Of a stretch of DNA of 64,000 nt, positions 11,585 to 24,018 are shown one piece after another. The position numbers and the translations under genes were made by a program. Each line of letters begins with the position of its first letter. Position 1 is the first letter of the stretch. The notes under the pieces are model-generated. The model made no database searches. It was not told the DNA's origin and saw only the letters and a program-made list of their open reading frames with translations. The DNA is taken from positions 9,600,102 through 9,664,101 of the forward strand of contig OY726576.1 in assembly GCA_963383645.1 (NCBI GenBank). Reading direction: 5' to 3'. This DNA is from Muscardinus avellanarius. Taxonomy: Eukaryota > Chordata > Mammalia > Rodentia > Gliridae.

Positions 11585-12280
11585 GTTGGTCAGCTTTCCA
11601 TCACTACGATAAAATACCTGAGAACAATAATTTAATGGATAAAACAATTATTTAGACTCATGGTTTCAAGGGTATGGGCCCAGGATCCAGGATTAATATC
11701 ATTACTGGGTCATGGAAGGTAGACTATCATTGAAGAAGGATGAGAAGGGCAAAGCTCTTTACCTCATGGTGACCAGAAAGCAGAGAGAGGGAGAGGGAGA
11801 GAGAAATAGAGAAAGAGAAAGAGAAAGAGAAAGAGGAAGAGGAAGAGGAAGAGGAAGAAGAAGAAGGAGGAGGAGGAGGAGGAGGAGGAAGAGGGGGAGG
11901 AGAAAGAGGAGGAGGAGGAAAGGAGAAGAAAAAAAGAAAGAGAAAGAAGGAGGAGAAGGAGGAAGAGGAGGGAGGAGGGAGAAAGAGGAGGAGTAGGAGT
12001 AGGAGGAGGAGGAGGAGGAGGAGGAGGAGGAGTTGTTCAGGCACAAGATATCATCTTCAAGGGTAAGTCTCCAACTAGATCCTAATTTCTAGTTTCCACA
12101 AGAACTCCCAATATCCATTCCTTTATGAATCCATCAATGGATTAACCCATTGATGAGGTTAGAGTCCTCCTGATGTGATCACTTCCTCAAATCTTGACTT
12201 ATGAATGCTGCTGCACTGGGGACCAAACCTTCAACACCCGAACTTTTTGGAAACATTACATATCCTAACCATAATATCAG
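11585..12280 (-). mobile_element. MaLR-type LTR with internal purine expansion
   Basis: Begins GTCAGCTTTCCATCACTACG and AAAATACCTGAGAACAATAA, then CTCATGGTGACCAGAAAGCAGAGAGAG. After the purine tract it resumes with ACTCCCAATATCCATTCC...ACCCATTGATGAGGTTAGAG. Confidence 0.6.
11781..12034 (+). repeat. Near-pure purine tract, (GA)n/(GGA)n
   Basis: About 250 bases with almost no pyrimidine: GAGAAA units, then GGAAGA, then GGA triplets to the end. The Arg/Glu/Gly-rich and Ser/Leu/Pro-rich frames over it are composition artefacts. Confidence 0.95.
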
Positions 12281-14233
12281 GTTTCTGTTGGCATTCTACA
12301 CAATGAAACAGACTGTCTCTTTTGGTGTTGGCACTAAAGAAAGTATCAAATACATTGGCCCAGGAATCAAAGAGAATGTGTGATGTTCTCAGACAGTACT
12401 ACTACAATTAGATGTATGGGAAGTAAATTTAAGAGTAAAATTGTATTTGAAAATTTCAATGTCTGGTTAAGCAATTTCAATGGGGGAAGATACCTTACAG
12501 ACTATGATAGTCATGGGAGGCAAAATAAACTTCTTAGATTAATTAATTCTACCAGGAACATCATGTTGCTGCAAGAAAAATCTTTATAGAAGCATTCATA
12601 ATAATGTTATAGGAATAACAGACATAAAAACTTGTACAGAAAATTAGTGGTTAGGGACTACAGAGAAGATAAAATTAAATATATTTTAAACCTGTCTGAA
12701 CAAAGGTTAAATGCAACTTAAGGTATGAAGATCGGTACACCATATAAAATCTATATTCACTATTAATAAAAACCTCTCTCTCCAAATGCCATTGTAATTT
12801 ATTGAATATCTTAGCTTGAGATTTAGTGATTCTCATAAACGGTCATATTTGAAAGGGAATATGGTGTATGTGGGGAAAATAGTTGAAAATATTTCGTAAA
12901 CTGTAGCATATTTTAATCTGTATTCATCCATTCATTCAAATGCCCATCCATATATTCAGAAATGAAGTATGTACAATTCAGCAACTTAACAGAAAGGTGC
13001 CAGAATAAGAAAGACTGCAGGGCAAGTACAAGGCTGTCACACACATTGTCACTGAACTGAAATCTCAGTGACTGAAAGAGTATTATTCCATAGAAATAAA
13101 TGGGCAGCTTGCTTGTTAAAGAGAGAAGAGATTACATTTTAACACACTTGGAGAGAGTAGTTTCTAAATACCTTAGAGGATTAACTAACTGGCATTTTTT
13201 TTCCATTCTATTGCAAGCCCTGAAATCAATATTAGGTAAATGTTGGAAATAAATTCCTGCCAATAATCACCAGTGAATTAGAAGTCAGGCTAGGATATCC
13301 AGTGAAGCTCATAAAATTGTCAGAACACTGAGGATTAGAAAAGTACAGATTACAATGCTTGGACAATGCACACCGACTGGAGTGATACTGTGATTGTGAT
13401 CTGTGACATAAGATGCTGTATTAAGGCACACATGTGATATGATGACTTCAAAATATTCTTAACTCTTGAAGGAAATTACAGGAAAGTAAAGCATCATATT
13501 TTTAAGTTTGTACTTTTATAAAGTATAAACATGGATAAAGAAAGCTCTTCTTGAAAGATATTCATTTCAATATTCTTTAACAGCAATTGGACATTTTTAG
13601 GGAAAGCATCATACTGGAGTCTAGAGGTCCCAGAAGGTGTAAACATCTTGCTTACTATATTGTACTTGTACTCTAGTCATTTATGTATGCACCTGAAAGG
13701 CCCATAATCTTAGTTGAGTAGTAATTCCTGAAAGGAAAGGCTGTATCTGTCATCCTACTTCCTAGCTAATAAATAGCTAACTGAATAGATAATATTTATC
13801 CTAATTTAATTTTTATTTTTAATTGTTTCCCAATTAATTTAATAAGTGCTATAGGAATGATGATGGTCTATGTGGTGTCCATGAAAAAAGTTAAAACAGT
13901 GCTGAAGTTCCTGACCTCCAGGTGAGAGTGAGATTGGAGGTGGGGTTGGAAGTAACAGGGGGATGAAGATAAGCTAGAGTGACTTCAGATAAGATGTTGG
14001 GGTGAAATTGAATGTGGTTTTATCTACATCTTGTTTTGCTAAGCAATTGCCAAATGCCTTATTTCTAAAGAAAGAAACCTTCATGATTCAAAGTAGATGC
14101 TATTATTTGGAAGTGTTTAAATTACACTTATACTTGGCAGCTGAATTATTTTTAGGTGGAATTTTAGCACAAGTTAAATATGACAAAAATCTGAAGCCTT
14201 ATACGGGTGTTCAGAGAGTTTCACAAGAATTCA

Positions 14234-14404
<171 letters not shown>

Positions 14405-14450
14405 CTAGGTAATAAATATTGAAAACAAATTAGTCTACAGCTACCGATTC
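14405..14450 (-). promoter_or_regulatory. PLCB1: 3' splice site of the PLCB1 exon
   Basis: On the minus strand the exon is preceded by TTTATTACCTAG, ending in the acceptor AG at 14405-14406. The pyrimidine tract is weak and broken by A residues. GACTAAT about 28 bases upstream is a plausible branch point. Splicing here depends on inference from the coding match and the phase. Confidence 0.8.
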
Positions 14451-14540
14451 CAATATGATAGCACAACTTCAAAAATACTCAAGCTAGACTGGTATCAAAG
14501 CAAAGCTGCCTTTTATTTTTCATTGAAAATGGCATGAAGT

Positions 14541-14810
14541 AACCGAGCGTGACCGAGCGTGACGGCACATGCTTGTAATCCCCAGTATTTGAGAGGCTGA
14601 AACAGGAGGAGGATCGCAGGTTCGAAGACAGCCTCGACTACTTAGCGAGGCCCTCTGCCACTTAGTGAGACCCCGTTTCAAAGTAAAGAATAAAAAAATA
14701 GGACTGCGAATGTAGATCAGAGGTAGAACGGCCCTGGCTTCAATCCCTAGTTCCACAAAAAATAAAAAAAATACATAAATAATAAAAATAAGAATAAATA
14801 AAAGGAAAAA
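14541..14810 (+). mobile_element. B1-dID SINE
   Basis: Starts with a doubled ACCGAGCGTG. B1 half, linker AAAGAATAAAAAAATAGG, ID half GTAGATCAGAGGTAGAAC, then an A/T-rich tail. It lies 140 bp upstream (in gene direction) of the PLCB1 exon, antisense to it. Confidence 0.9.
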
Positions 14811-15089
14811 GAAAATGGTATCAGTTAACGATTTCCACTCACAGTGGCCCAAAGAAGTGAAGCAACTTGCTCAAAGGTGACGGAGAAATAATTTCTGGAT
14901 CAAGACCTGTGCCCTTCGGTACAATACTCTTCCTGTCATCCAGCCAGACATCTCTATATATCTCTATTTTCTCCAGTCATCTATGAATTGCATGTTGAAT
15001 GAGAAATCTCTATCTCTTGTCTTGATTTATGGATTATATTAAGATCCAGAAGGCAGTTCTAGTGGGATCAAAATACATTATTATGCTTT

Positions 15090-15500
15090 CTATAATTTGG
15101 ACACTAAGTAGTTCCCAGAGGTCCATGTGCTAATGGCTGAGACGTCAGCTTTTGTGCTATTGGGAGATGGGGAAAATTTTAAGAGCTTAGTGGAGAGCCT
15201 ATGTGATTGTGGGGGAGGTGAGTTGGGGAAGGTCCTTGTTGGAAATATTGAGACCCCGGCTCCTCCTCTTCCTGTCTTTTTTTTTTTTAATTCCTGGCCA
15301 TGTGGTGAATAGATTAGCTATGTCACCAGCTCATAAAGCATTGTCCCTCCCTCACAGGGGCATGAAATCAATAGATCTGCCAGAGCATGGACCCATCGGC
15401 CAGAACTTCCCAAACTGTAAGCTAAAAGAAACGTCTTATTTTTATAAATATACTATCTCAGGTATTTGTTGTCATAACAGAAAGATAACTGATATAATGC
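15090..15500 (+). mobile_element. MaLR LTR (MST/MLT1-like)
   Basis: ATTTGGACACTAAGTAGTTC, GGTCCATGTGCTAATGGCTG, CTGTAAGCTAAAAGAAACG, TATCTCAGGTATTTGTTGTC and AACAGAAAGATAAC follow MaLR LTR order from near the start to the polyadenylation region. Confidence 0.7.
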
Positions 15501-16000
15501 CATCTGGACTGGGACAAAAACAGCCATGGCTCAGCATGGACCAACCATCCCCAATGCTGAGGAAGAGTGGACAGCGTGTTGGGGGAGGCACCAGCATAGC
15601 ATCGGCCAGGAGCTGTTAGTAAAAATTCCATCCTCAGAAAGGCAGGGGTTTGGACATCAGTGACTGCGGCTGTCCATTCAGAGCAAGCTGTGTTGTTTGG
15701 AAATCATCAGTGAGAATCCCCTGCAGATACAGTGCTTCTAGGGAAGGGAAGTTTCCAAACTTGCAGGACTCAAAATAAAACCTCAAAGAAGACTTAGTCA
15801 ACTTGGCTGAATGTGTTTTCCTCCTGCAGGACAGGCCTTGAAGCACTTCTCAGTCCATGCAGAAAAGTAATATCAAATCAATCACTTAGAAAATTTGCTG
15901 CAAGATTCTGACAAAGAAATAAACTATAATCCTTATTTATCCTTATTTATTTAGCTAAATGCTGGGCCAACAGGGCCTGATTAAAATGACTTTCCTTCTG
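15500..16000. other. Unique intronic sequence
   Basis: No recognisable gene or repeat. Short frames here are not supported by any motif. Confidence 0.5.
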
Positions 16001-16003
16001 AGG

Positions 16004-16208
16004 TGGTTTTTATTTTTTTGGTGGTACTGGGGTTCCTGGAAACCCTTCTACTTCTGGGCTACACTCCCAGACCTAATTTTTTTTAATATATATTTTTATT
16101 TGGAAACAGGGTCTCTTAAGCCAGCACGGCTGGCTTCTAACCTGCGTGATCTTCCTGTCTCTGCCTCCCAAGCACGGGGATTACAAGCGTGCGCCACCAC
16201 ACCTGGCT
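16004..16208 (-). mobile_element. B1-dID SINE
   Basis: GGTGGTACTGGGGTTCCTGG, GGTCTCTTAAGCCAGCACGG and a B1 half ending GCGCCACCACACCTGGC. Confidence 0.93.
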
Positions 16209-16214
16209 GTTTGT

Positions 16215-17060
16215 TTTTTTTTTAATATACACACTATCGTTACAATGAAAGAATTAAAAATCAAAAAATGAAAACAAATAAAACCTTTCCAGCCGAGTTA
16301 CTTTATTTGGTACTATTAATTCTCTTTTTTTGGTTAATGAAATTCTTTCCTCTGTTTGACTGCATGAAGAGGAACATTTTCAGGTAAATTATGAACTCAG
16401 AAACCCTATTTCAAAGCTTGGTCTGATATCACTGAAGCCTCAGCTCCTCAAATAGTCTACTAGGCTGAGAGCTTATCAAATAAATTAGGCATTCCAGAAA
16501 GATCAAAAGCTACCCCAAAGCATCAATTTACACAACCCAGAAAAGAAGAGAAATAGAGTAAAAAAAAAATCTATGAAATACTAATAGCAAAAAAGGGAAA
16601 TTTTTAGCACTCCAGTGTTAATGAAAGATTAAAGAAGAATGTCTGGAAGAATAAACATTTTGTGAAGCCTAATTAAACAATGATAGCAGCTGTTCTGAGA
16701 AATGATTAATTGCAGGGCGGATTTTGAACACTCGTGAGGCAAAATTAGTAAGAAAAGGTGTTTGATCGGTACTTGTAATTTTGTTTATTGTCTACATGGA
16801 AGACCAAAAAAAAAAAGTCAGAAATCACCTGAAACTTTATTTGTAAATTGCAAGTTTTAAATCAGTGACAAAAGAGTTCGTATCTCTACTTCTATAACAT
16901 TTAAGAGGAAAATACTTGGGACTGAACTGGCTCTCTGCTTTGGACTCTTTCCTTTTAGCAAGGCCCATATCATGTACCCTCTGGCTTTTTCTATCACAAA
17001 CATTTCCTATTCAATCTACACTGCTTTACTGTGTAATTCTTGTGTTCAATCAAAAATACT
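16215..17060. other. Unique AT-rich intronic sequence
   Basis: No gene, SINE or LTR recognised. Confidence 0.5.
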
Positions 17061-17066
17061 TTCATT

Positions 17067-17232
17067 AGCCAGGCATGGCGGACCATGCCTGTAAATTCTG
17101 CTATTGGGAGCTTGAGGCAGGGGGATTGTGTGTTTGAAGCTAGCCTGGTCAACACAGTGAAACCCTCATCTCAAAACAACAACAACAACAACAACACAAC
17201 AACAACAACAACAACAACAACACCACAACAAC
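17067..17232 (+). mobile_element. B1 SINE half with (CAA)n tail
   Basis: GCCAGGCATGGCGGACCATG to CTCATCTCAAAACAACAAC. No ID half follows; the tail runs about 60 bp as CAA repeats with minor breaks. Confidence 0.8.
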
Positions 17233-17237
17233 AGACA

Positions 17238-17446
17238 CAGTCAAGCATAATAGTGCACACTTGTAATCCCAGTACTTGGGAGGTTGAGACAGGGGGATAG
17301 CAAGTTTGCGGCCTCAGTTCCTTAGTTACGCCCTCAGCAACTTAAGAGAGACCCTGTTTCAAAATAAAGAATAAAAAATAGGCTAAGGGTATAGCTCAGA
17401 GGTAGAATACTCCTGGGTTCAACTTCCAGTACTGTGGGGAAATAAA
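17238..17446 (+). mobile_element. B1-dID SINE
   Basis: Starts in the CAA tail of the previous element: AGTCAAGCATAATAGTGCAC, linker AAAGAATAAAAAATAGG, ID half GGGTATAGCTCAGAGG. Confidence 0.88.
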
Positions 17447-17675
17447 AGGTACTTTGCTCACTGTTTAAGTAGTTGACTGATGAGGGAACTCAAGATTGCA
17501 GGGATGAGAAATGGAGGTTGGAGGTTCACCTGAATTATGAAGGAATAAGAAGTAAAGGCAATTCACCACCCCGAGAAGAGGCGCCCACGATAGAAAAGAA
17601 TTCTGGAAAAGAGCTTCTGGGAATTCAGTGGCCCTCCCAACGTCCCTGTTAGAGTAGTCAACAAGAATTAATGAG

Positions 17676-17916
17676 AGGCAAGCGTGGTGGCGCACGCTGG
17701 TAACCCAGTACTTGGGAGGTTGAGACTTGAGGATCGCAGGTTCGCAGCCAGCCCCAGCTACTTAGTGAGGCCCTCCACAACTTAGTGAGACCCTGTTTCA
17801 AAATAAAGAATAAAAACTAGGACTGGCGGTGTAGCTTGGAGGCAGAATGCCTCTGGGTTCCATCCCCAGTACCTCAAAAAAAAAAGAAAGAAAAGAAAGA
17901 AAAAGAAAAAAAAAGA
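17676..17916 (+). mobile_element. B1-dID SINE
   Basis: GGCAAGCGTGGTGGCGCACG, linker AAAGAATAAAAACTAGG, ID half GTGTAGCTTGGAGGCAGAA, A/G tail. Confidence 0.93.
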
Positions 17917-18192
17917 ATGAGAAAAATGACCAATTCCTTGTGGCATCTCTGTAAAAAAAAAAGTCCCACTAATGATTGGAATGGGGATTAAGAAGCAGTC
18001 TGGCATAACATATGTGAAGGATGACTGTCCGTGAGGGGAGGTTTCTGAGGAGTTGTTGGCTCTACATCTGGAAATCAGCATTCAAGCCATGATGATTTAA
18101 ATAGCATTATGGAACCTGAAGTAAAGGAACAGGTAGATTTGACAAACATTTTTTTCAGGAGGAACTACTATAATTAAAAGCATGTATTTTTA

Positions 18193-18269
18193 GATCTTAA
18201 ACCTACGATCTTCCTGTCCCAGCCTCCCATGTACTGGGACTACAGACTTGTGTCATCATGCCCTGCTTG
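18193..18269 (-). mobile_element. B1 fragment
   Basis: Minus-strand B1 half (CCTGTCCCAGCCTCCCATG to TCATGCCCTGCTT). Confidence 0.7.
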
Positions 18270-18470
18270 GATAAACAGAGAAATACTTTCACATATATCC
18301 CAATATTACTTATTAATGTTCATTTTTGGTCATGAAGCATACTGACTTAAAACAACTTTTTACTTTCTTTTCTACCATTGATAGTTTTATCTTTATATCT
18401 TTACCTATTTTTTTTTTTTATCAACAACAAACTTTGTTATAGTAGAATTCTCCTTTAAGAAACAACTTTG

Positions 18471-18688
18471 CTTAGCCGGGCGTGGTGGCGCAAGCTTGTA
18501 ATCCCCACGCTTGGGAGGCGGAGACAGGAGGATGGAGCTGGTTCAGAGCCAGCCTCACTGGCTTAAGAGACCCTGTTTCCAAATAAAAAAAATATAAAAT
18601 AGGTCTGGGAGTGTAGCCCGAAGGTAGAAGGGCTTCCAGGAACCCCAATACCACCAAAAAAAAAGAAAAAGAAAAAAGAAAGAAAGAA

Positions 18689-18728
<40 letters not shown>

Positions 18729-18729
18729 A
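18471..18729 (+). mobile_element. B1-dID SINE with target-site duplication
   Basis: Young-looking dimer of the CTTAAGAGACCCTGTTTCC subtype with a (GAAA)n tail. Flanked by AAGAAACAACTTTG at 18457-18470 and 18730-18743. Confidence 0.95.
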
Positions 18730-18744
18730 AAGAAACAACTTTGT

Positions 18745-19340
18745 TTTTCTTTTTACCTAGACTATACTCTTTCCAGTTTTGAACACAACTCATTTTTGAT
18801 CATTGATATCTGAGGGTATAATGTAAAAGATCTTCCAGTACTTTTCAGTATCAAAAGTTGCTCTCAGCCATTTTCAGACTATCAGAGGATATGCAAAGAG
18901 AATTATAAAAAATGACAAACTTCAGAAGTACGATGTTTAGGGAAGACCTTATAGACAGAGAATTTAATGGATCTGGATGTCTAAAATTCAATTATTTCTT
19001 GAATTAGCACTCTCAAATATGAAAATATTGTATCCCTGGCACAAACAAAATTAAAGTAGCAACAATAACAAAAACCTACAGACTATTTGCCCATAAACTA
19101 CCTTGTTTCCAAAACCTAGCATTTTTATGTCTACATGAGTTTTGTGGATTGAACCTCCCGGCAAATTCTCAGAAGAATTTACCTGGCCAGATTATTAGCA
19201 GAGATTATTAGCAGACTTAAACATGTTTGATGGCCTTTGGAATTTATATAAATGCCATGAACTTAAAAAATAACTCTATAACTCTAATAATATTTATTTT
19301 TTCATTGACAAATGCTAAAGAATGCAGCTCAGAAAAACAT
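18745..19340. other. Unique intronic sequence
   Basis: AT-rich, nothing recognised. Confidence 0.5.
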
Positions 19341-19345
19341 AAGAG

Positions 19346-19620
19346 GTGCTGGGTGTGGTGGCACACACTTGAAATCCCAGCATTTGGGAGGCTGAGACAT
19401 GAAGATCACGATTCTTGGCCAGCCTCAGCTACTTAGTGAGACCTTTGCAACACAGTGAGACCCTGTTTCAAATTAAGGAATAAAAAACAGGGTGTAGCTT
19501 GGAGGTAGAATGCCCCTGGATTCCATCCCCAGAAGAGTCAAAAAAAAAAAAAAGAGAGAGAGAGAAAAAGACAAAAACAAAGAAAGGAAGGAAGGAAGGA
19601 AGGAAGGAAAAAAGAAAAAG
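19346..19620 (+). mobile_element. B1-dID SINE
   Basis: GTGCTGGGTGTGGTGGCACA, linker AAGGAATAAAAAACAGG, shortened ID half, tail of AG/AAAG/GGAA repeats (19538-19620). Confidence 0.9.
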
Positions 19621-19624
19621 GTAA

Positions 19625-20540
19625 AAGGTGAGGTGAACTTGGAATTTATAGTTTTTTCTCGTCTGTCATTCAAAGTTTGTTGTGTGGTGGGAAAATCCTA
19701 GATAGGTCTCCATGTTGGGAGTTCATCAGATCAACTAAGAATCCTGGCAATTGTAATTTAATTCCACTTTTAAAGATAAGCCCCAAATAATCTCTATTCC
19801 CATTAGAGTTACAAAATAGAGACTGTTGAGACTGTTTAAGGAAGTTCATTTTCTCTCAATCACCAGGATTACTGATTAAATTACTTCATGTCCTTTGCAA
19901 AGAAAGTTGAGTTGTGCTCTTTTTAAAGCTCATTACTGGTTCCCATTTCTAGGTAATTGGCCACTGAATAAAGAAGAGCCTGTTCTGCACCTAAGGAAGA
20001 AGGACTCAACTACTGCACACATTTCTGTAACTGTACTATAGAATTAAAAATTAGAGATGAATGAAAGAATAAGTTCAAGATAAGAAATGATTTTTTAAAG
20101 AAAAGATTTAAATGTCAGTTTGAATTCTCATCCTTTAATAGGACTTTAAAAAAATCTTTCTTATCTGTATAAAATCAAATACCTTAAAACATCTTTATTG
20201 GATTGGAGGCTTATTCAACAATTTGTATGTTAGGTTAATTTTATTCTCAGCACATAATATAATATTCTTAAACTGCATCACCGTTATATAGATTCAATGT
20301 TAATCTGTCATTTATATGAAATATTAGATATAGGAAGGTCTTTCCATTGACAATAAAGCAACTGGAAATAAAAGAGATGGGTTCCTTGTTATACTTATAT
20401 GAGATTCATATAAAAAAAGGCAAATGTTTCAACTGACAGAATAAAAATAAATCAGCAGCCATCCAAGCCATCTACTACAGAGATATTTTAGGAAGTTTAT
20501 TAAAAATATAAAGTAATTCATATGTTAAAATAGGAAGGAT
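19625..20540. other. Unique AT-rich intronic sequence
   Basis: No gene or repeat family recognised. Confidence 0.5.
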
Positions 20541-20544
20541 AAAA

Positions 20545-20691
20545 GCCAGGCATGATGGCACACATTTAATCCCAGACCTTGGGAGGCTGAGACAGTAGGA
20601 TTTGATGTTCGAAGACAGCTTCAGCTTCTTGGTGAGACTCTTAGCAACCTAGTGAAATCCTGTTTTAAAAGAAAATATTTGTAAAGAAAAA

Positions 20692-20742
<51 letters not shown>

Positions 20743-20825
20743 GAAAAGAAAAAAGAAACACTGAAGCTGTAAATTGAAGGTAAAATGTCTCTGAGTTCAA
20801 CCTCAAGTATCACAATAAAAAGAAA
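20545..20825 (+). mobile_element. B1-dID SINE with expanded linker
   Basis: B1 half 20545-20665; the A-rich linker has grown to a (GAAA)n array (20688-20742); ID half 20760-20815 (GAAGCTGTAAATTGAAGG). Confidence 0.85.
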
Positions 20826-21002
20826 TTTAAAAAAGGAGGACGATGAAGAGGAGGAGGAAAGAAAGAAATATGACCTTATGGCCTCAATGATATCAGTTGC
20901 TTTTCTACAAAAAAATGGGCTCTAAATGGTGGTCAAGTTTAATGATCATGTGCACAATAATCCTTACTGAAAGGCATATAACTGTTTAACAAAAGTCAAT
21001 GG

Positions 21003-21198
21003 ACCCAGCATTTGGGAGGCTGAGACAGGACCTTCACAGTTTGCAGACAGCCTTAGCTACTTAGTGAGACCCTGTTTCAAAATAAAGAATAAAAAATAGG
21101 CCTGGGGAGGGTGTAGCTTGGAGGTCGAATGCCCTTGAGTTCTATCCCCAGACCCGCATAAATAAATACATTAATTAATTAATTAATTAATTAATTAA
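21003..21198 (+). mobile_element. B1-dID SINE, 5'-truncated
   Basis: Begins inside the B1 half (CCCAGCATTTGGGAGGCTG). ID half GGGTGTAGCTTGGAGGTCG; tail (TTAA)n. Confidence 0.9.
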
Positions 21199-21271
21199 TA
21201 TCAATGGAAAATGTCCTTAGACTCCTTGTATTTGCTAACTTTAACCATTCTGAAGTATGTCCCTTGTGTTT

Positions 21272-21463
21272 TTGTGGGTTTTTTTTTTTTTGTTGTTGTT
21301 TTTTTTGGTGGTACTTCTACCTCCGGGCTACACTCCCAGACCTATTTTATATTTTTATTTGGAAAGAGGGTCTCTTAAACCAGTGAGGCTGGCTTCTAAC
21401 CTGAGCTATCCTCCTGTCCCCACCTCCAAGCGCAGGGATTACAAGCTTGCGCCACCATGTCTG
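21272..21463 (-). mobile_element. B1-dID SINE with ID-half deletion
   Basis: T-rich tail then TGGTGGTACTTCTACCTCC, missing about 18 bp (GGGGTTCCTGGAAGCCC in sister copies). Remainder intact to CACCATGTCTGGCC. Confidence 0.9.
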
Positions 21464-21469
21464 GCCTTG

Positions 21470-21915
21470 TCCCTTGTTTTTAACTATTCCCACCCCCTTC
21501 TGTTCTCTGGCATGAGTCACCACCTAACTGCCAGCAACATCACCTTCCTTGGCCAGCGCAGCACACTGAGAGCTATCCACGTTGTCGACCAGTGACAGAC
21601 AGCATATGTGCCTTGCTCCTTCACCTTTAAACCCCGCAGGGACAGCAAAACACACTCTCACTCTCCACTCCCCTGCAGCTCCGTATCCATGTTCCTGGCT
21701 TGTAAAAGCACAGTGACACCCATTTGTTAAAAGAACACACAGCACTTTTCATGAATGTGCCTCACCTTCCTGGTTGCTGGTTTCTTTATTGGTGATATTT
21801 GTTTCCCATTCTCTTCAAATCAAACATGCCCCCAAAAGGAGGGAGGTCTGACAGTTCCACCCAGAGGGAGGCAGCAGAGGGTCTGTGTTCTGCCTGACTT
21901 GGGGTTTTGGCTCCA
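21470..21915. other. Unique sequence, locally GC-richer
   Basis: Frames on both strands (for example a 73-residue minus frame at 21524-21745) show no family motif or splice context that I recognise. Left uncalled. Confidence 0.4.
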
Positions 21916-21917
21916 TC

Positions 21918-22145
21918 TTTTTTATTTATTTATTTATTTTTTTGGTCCTGGGGATGGAACCCAAGGGCATTCTACATCTGAGCGACACCGCCATCCCCTA
22001 TTTTATAGTCTTTTTATTTTTTAAACAGGGTCTCACTGAGTTGTGAAGGGCCTCGCTAAGTAGCCAAGGCTGTCCGTGAACCAAGATCCTCTGGTCTCTG
22101 CCTCCTGAATGCTGGGATTACAAACTTGCACCACCACGCCCGGCT
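21918..22145 (-). mobile_element. B1-dID SINE
   Basis: ATTT-rich tail, GGTCCTGGGGATGGAACCC, B1 half ending CACCACGCCCGGC. Confidence 0.93.
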
Positions 22146-22260
22146 GGCTCCATCATTCAAAACAATGTGACTCGATGGGTTTTGTTAATCACTCAGGGCT
22201 TTGGTTTTCTCATCTGTGTGGTGAGGACAATAGCAGTGTCTATTTAAATAGTTACTATGG

Positions 22261-22478
22261 CCGGGCATGGTGGTACATGCTTGTAATCCCAGCACCCAGC
22301 ATTCGGGAGGCTGAGACAGGAGGATCGCAGTTCGCGGACAGCCTCGGCTACTTAGTGAGGCCCTTTGCAACTCAGTAAGACCCGGTTTCAAATTAAAGAA
22401 TAAAAAAGAGGCCAGAGGGTATAGCTCGGAGGTCAAATGCCCCTGGTTTCCATCCCCAGACCCGCCAAAAAAAAAAAA
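22261..22478 (+). mobile_element. B1-dID SINE with target-site duplication
   Basis: Complete, A-tailed dimer with an extra CAGCACC in the B1 half. Flanked by the exact 15-bp AAATAGTTACTATGG at 22246-22260 and 22479-22493, so a recent insertion. Confidence 0.96.
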
Positions 22479-22884
22479 AAATAGTTACTATGGGAAATAA
22501 AGGAGTCATTGTATGTTAAGTGCTCAGAGCAGCATATAAAAGCTGTGCAAAGCTGAAAACTAAATCAAATGCTTGCAAACGAAAGGAAATATGGCGGTAC
22601 ATACTGACTAATTTAACCTCTCATAGGAACCAGAACCTTTCACTATATATGTTTTTGTATATTTATGACTTTGAGACTTGCAAATCAGAATATATATATA
22701 TATATGTACTTGAATTTGTGTTTATATGGTTTATGTATATTCGACTAGCTATATTCTAAACACATACATTTGGATTTTATACTTCTCTTAATTCACTTTT
22801 CCACGGGAAAGATAATTTAGGGTTTTATAAAAGAAGCTGTTTCTAGAACTTTTCAGTTTCTGGCTTCTCTATTTAACTGACTTT

Positions 22885-22990
22885 GAAAATTATGCAATGT
22901 GTTTTCCTTGAGCCTCAGGATGGTTTCTACACAAGGTGGATAATGATAGCATTGCCTGCTTCCCTTCAAGCACGAGTGTGGCGATCACAA
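22885..22990 (+). mobile_element. MIR-like SINE relic
   Basis: TTGAGCCTCAGGATGGTTTC and GGATAATGATAGCATTGCCTG follow the MIR order CCTCAGTTTCC...GGATAATAATA...CCTGC. Confidence 0.4.
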
Positions 22991-22994
22991 TCAA

Positions 22995-23860
22995 ATCTAC
23001 ACGCTGGAATGTGCCATGTGCACATGAAGAATTAATATGTTTTCATAGTGACTTCCATGATTACTTATTTTAAGTATGTCATGAAAAACAGCAGTAAAAG
23101 AAATGTTACCTGTTACTTATTTTTTACTTATGAAACTTACAAATGCTTGTAGGAGTTAAAAAGGAGGGGAAAATCTCCCATGAATTCTATATAAATAACT
23201 AAAGGAGTTGGAAGTAAATGGATAATTTAACTATAGCTGTCTGAACAGATATGTACGCTTTTGATAAAGGTTCTAAAGTGTTTCAAGATTAAATATTATT
23301 TTATTTTCAGATTTGTTTTTATTTATATATGAATTCTCATTAAATATCTGACTTTCAGATTTCTTTTATTTACATCTATTTTCTATCATCCTAAAGATAT
23401 ATGAGTTAACTATATTCCATAAGACATAAAGATCAATGATGCATTATATCCTCAGAATCTCAGGGATATCAAACTCTTTACAATCGAGTCTCAAGAGATT
23501 TGATGTCATATTATTTTAGGGAATTAACTAGTAGAATCTAAATAAATCCTGTCTTAAATATGCCTTTATGCGTGTGTATTTCTCTTTGAAAATAAAAAAC
23601 AAAAGTGTTAAATCCCTTACATTCATCCATCAAAAGACATTATGCAGGAAAACTAAATCTGTCTCCTCAAAGACCTCAAATTTCAATGTGAAAAAACATT
23701 CTCCTGAGAGTTATGTGATTTTGTCTATTCAGTATAGTTGGGTTAATGATGCCTGTATGCCATAAAGCTGTCACCAAAAATTTTAGTACAATCCTAAACA
23801 GAAAATAAAAAGAGAATTTAAAAAGAGTAAAGTTCTCTATTCAGTTATTCATTTTGTGTG
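22995..23860. other. Unique AT-rich intronic sequence
   Basis: No gene or repeat recognised. Sequence of this kind continues after the SINE at 23868-24018 to about 25060. Confidence 0.5.
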
Positions 23861-23867
23861 GGAGGGG

Positions 23868-24018
23868 CATTGGGGATTGAACCCAGGGGCATTCTACCAC
23901 TGAACTATACCCCAGCACTTTTTATTCTTAATCTTGAGACAGGCTCTCCATAAGTTTCCAGGCTGGCCTCTAACTTTTGATCCTCTAATTCAGCCTCCCC
24001 AATACGGGCATGTGTTAC
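23868..24018 (-). mobile_element. B1-dID SINE, old
   Basis: GGGGATTGAACCCAGGGGC, TTTATTCTTAATCTTGAGAC and a degraded B1 half. Confidence 0.8.

Noticed and set aside
11712..12046. Arg/Glu-rich and Ser/Leu-rich open frames on both strands
   Set aside because: Produced by the purine tract, and all frames are equally biased.
1..14200. Downstream PLCB1 exon (EWTNEVF segment)
   Set aside because: No matching minus-strand sequence with an acceptor was seen.
21524..21745. 73-codon minus-strand frame in locally GC-richer DNA
   Set aside because: No known motif, no convincing splice sites and no repetition of the frame elsewhere. Treated as chance.
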